Shown here: positions 14,311 to 15,942 of the stretch, in pieces
Layout of the letters: every line of letters begins with the position of its first letter
How positions within the stretch are numbered: position 1 is the stretch's first letter
Assembly: GCA_945901665.1 (NCBI GenBank)
Contig: CAMDLJ010000021.1
Location: 1-15,942 of the forward strand
Source: Bordetella parapertussis
GTDB lineage: Bacteria > Pseudomonadota > Gammaproteobacteria > Burkholderiales > Burkholderiaceae
Length of the DNA: 15,942 nucleotides
Direction of reading: 5' to 3'
The notes under the pieces: model-generated
Seen by the model: only the letters and a program-made list of their open reading frames with translations
The model's database searches: none
What the model was told of the DNA's origin: nothing
Translations under genes and position numbers: made by a program

Positions 14311-14328
14311 GTCCCAATTTGCGGGGAC
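14311..14328 (+). other. Small hairpin over the rimO ribosome binding region
   Basis: GTCCC (14311-14315) pairs with GGGAC (14324-14328) around an 8-base loop. The only Shine-Dalgarno-like bases before rimO (GGGGA, 14323-14327) lie in the right arm of the stem. The stem is just 5 bp, so any regulatory role is a guess. Confidence 0.25.
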
Positions 14329-14337
14329 AATGCCAGT

Positions 14338-15747
14338 ATGTCAATCTCTGAAATACTGGCCCCAGCGGGCCCGCGCGCCACGCCGCCCAAGGTGGGTTTT
14401 GTCAGCTTGGGGTGTCCCAAGGCCTTGACCGACTCAGAACTCATTCTCACTCAGCTCAGTGCCGAGGGTTACCAAACCTCCAAGTCCTTTGAAGGTGCGG
14501 ATTTGGTGATCGTCAACACCTGCGGTTTCATTGACGATGCGGTCAAGGAAAGCTTGGACACGATTGGCGAAGCCTTGTCGGCCCATGGCAAGGTCATCGT
14601 CACCGGATGCCTGGGCGCGCGTGACGACGAGCAAGGCGGCAATTTGGTGCGCAATGTGCACCCCAGTGTGCTTGCGGTGACAGGCCCCCATGCCACCCAA
14701 GAGGTGATGGATGCGGTACACCTGCACCTGCCCAAGCCGCACGATCCGTTTGTGGATTTGATGCCGGCCCCCATGGGTGTGGCGGGTATCAAGCTCACAC
14801 CCCGTCACTATGCTTATTTAAAAATCAGCGAAGGCTGCAATCACCGCTGCACCTTTTGCATCATCCCCTCGATGCGTGGCGACTTGGTATCCAGGCCTGT
14901 TGGCGATGTGTTGAGCGAAGCACGCGCCTTGTTTGAAGGTGGTGTGAAGGAGCTATTGGTCATCAGTCAAGACACTTCTGCTTATGGCGTGGATGTGGCT
15001 TACCGAACCGGTTTTTGGGATGGCAGGCCGATCAAAACCCGCTTGCTGGAATTGGTCGAGGCCTTGGCTGATTTGGCCCAAGCGCACGGTGCTTGGGTGC
15101 GCTTGCACTATGTCTACCCCTATCCGAGCGTGGATCAAATATTGCCCTTGATGGCCACTGGCCGCATCTTGCCTTACCTGGATGTGCCCTTTCAGCACAG
15201 CCACCCGGATGTGTTGCGGCGCATGAAGCGGCCCGCCAGCGGTGAGCGTAACTTGGAGCGTTTGCAGCGCTGGCGCGACATCTGCCCTGAACTGGTGGTG
15301 CGCAGCACGTTCATAGCTGGGTTTCCAGGGGAAACCGAGGCGGAATTTGAAGACTTGTTGGCTTTTGTTCGTGCTGCGCAAATTGACCGCGCCGGTTGTT
15401 TTGCTTACAGCCCGGTGTCAGGCGCAGCGGCCAATGACATCCCTGGCATGGTCCCCGCTGAACTGCGCGAAGAACGCCGCGCCCGTTTCATGGCGGTGGC
15501 CGAAGCCGTGTCGGTGGAAAAGCTGCGCCAGCGCATTGGCGCTCGGATGCAAGTTTTGGTGGACTCGGCGCCGGGTTTGGGGCGCAAGGGGGCTATTGCC
15601 CGTACTTATGCCGACGCTCCGGAAATTGATGGTGTGGTTCGCATCCTGCCGCCCCAAAAAGCCAGCAAAATTTTGCGTGTGGGAGAATTCACCCAGGTAC
15701 AGGTCGTGGACACACAAGGGCACGATCTGGTGGCACAAGCCGTATAA
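14338..15747 (+). CDS. rimO: RimO, ribosomal protein S12 methylthiotransferase
   Basis: A 469-residue radical-SAM enzyme that methylthiolates the conserved Asp of ribosomal protein S12. Residues about 17-125 are the UPF0004 domain, whose Cys26 ([12 protein letters not shown]), Cys62 (VNTCGF) and Cys91 (VTGCLG) bind the auxiliary iron-sulfur cluster. The radical-SAM domain (about 155-395) carries Cys167, Cys171 and Cys174 in [17 protein letters not shown], then [18 protein letters not shown] domain follows (about 400-469). All six cluster cysteines are intact. [10 protein letters not shown] and the S12-type sequence distinguish it from MiaB. It is slightly longer than E. coli RimO (441). It follows phaR by 36 bases and probably shares its transcript. 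Confidence 0.97.
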   Translation: MSISEILAPAGPRATPPKVGFVSLGCPKALTDSELILTQLSAEGYQTSKSFEGADLVIVNTCGFIDDAVKESLDTIGEALSAHGKVIVTGCLGARDDEQGGNLVRNVHPSVLAVTGPHATQEVMDAVHLHLPKPHDPFVDLMPAPMGVAGIKLTPRHYAYLKISEGCNHRCTFCIIPSMRGDLVSRPVGDVLSEARALFEGGVKELLVISQDTSAYGVDVAYRTGFWDGRPIKTRLLELVEALADLAQAHGAWVRLHYVYPYPSVDQILPLMATGRILPYLDVPFQHSHPDVLRRMKRPASGERNLERLQRWRDICPELVVRSTFIAGFPGETEAEFEDLLAFVRAAQIDRAGCFAYSPVSGAAANDIPGMVPAELREERRARFMAVAEAVSVEKLRQRIGARMQVLVDSAPGLGRKGAIARTYADAPEIDGVVRILPPQKASKILRVGEFTQVQVVDTQGHDLVAQAV

Positions 15748-15758
15748 GTCCATGGCCC

Positions 15759-15791
15759 GAAACGAAAACAGCTGCAATGATTTGCAGCTGT
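15759..15791 (-). terminator. Intrinsic terminator of tRNA-Leu
   Basis: A perfect 10-bp inverted repeat, ACAGCTGCAA (15768-15777) and TTGCAGCTGT (15782-15791), encloses a 4-base loop. Read on the minus strand it is followed by TTTTCGTTTC, so it looks like an intrinsic terminator 10 bases after the tRNA-Leu 3' end. On the plus strand the stem is followed by TAGGATG with no T-run, so it is a poor terminator for rimO, although the stem may still protect the rimO message 3' end. Confidence 0.75.
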
Positions 15792-15801
15792 AGGATGTAG
15801 G

Positions 15802-15886
<85 letters not shown>

Positions 15887-15904
15887 ATTTCAGGAAAGAG
15901 AGAA

Positions 15905-15910
15905 ATTCTA
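15905..15910 (-). promoter_or_regulatory. -10 element of tRNA-Leu
   Basis: TAGAAT on the minus strand, 18 bases before the first tRNA base, within the same GATAGAAT octamer and at the same distance as in the tRNA-Val gene. No convincing -35 hexamer is visible upstream within the remaining 32 bases. Confidence 0.55.
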
Positions 15911-15942
15911 TCAAACAATTCAGTCACCCCAGCGCAGGTTTG

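Overview
The window is ordinary, densely packed chromosomal DNA from a Gram-negative betaproteobacterium, most likely order Burkholderiales and probably a Comamonadaceae-like freshwater relative (genus not determinable by eye). The evidence is the Tol envelope system, a PhaR-type polyhydroxyalkanoate regulator, a type IV minor-pilin cluster, a class I cytochrome c, a proteobacterial-style RibB with a dead GTP cyclohydrolase domain, and high-GC codon usage (about 60% GC by eye). I see no insertion sequence, phage gene, CRISPR array, integrase or plasmid gene. No stretch longer than about 175 bases lacks a gene.

Left part, plus strand (1-2156): the 3' end of aroC (chorismate synthase), a closely following 12-helix MFS permease, and a small periplasmic cytochrome c. 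The cytochrome gene converges with tolA, leaving only 6 bases between them.

Centre, minus strand (12737 down to 2163): fourteen genes in one direction, with no gap above 21 bases and many 4-base ATGA stop/start overlaps. Order of transcription: fimT-pilV-pilW-pilX-pilE (type IV minor pilins), ribD-ribE-ribB(X)-ribH (riboflavin), nusB (transcription antitermination), a PLP aminotransferase, ybgC, tolQ-tolR-tolA (cell-envelope constriction and outer-membrane integrity). The only promoter-sized gap on this strand is in front of fimT, although internal promoters inside coding sequence cannot be excluded. Neither pilY1 (usual in such pilin clusters) nor tolB-pal (usually after tolA) is present.

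Right part (12881-15942): tRNA-Val(GAC) on plus, diverging from fimT; a minus-strand pair of a small membrane protein and a 4-oxalocrotonate tautomerase-like protein; then, diverging from that pair, phaR and rimO on plus; finally tRNA-Leu(CAG) on minus, with a strong hairpin and T-rich tail serving as its terminator, convergent with rimO.

I found no convincing new defence, mobile or biosynthetic system. The most notable points are the length and mixed content of the pilin-riboflavin-NusB-Tol gene run, the atypical prepilin processing sites in the pilin cluster, the loss of all catalytic zinc cysteines in the second domain of RibB, and a tautomerase lacking the Arg39 of 4-oxalocrotonate tautomerase.
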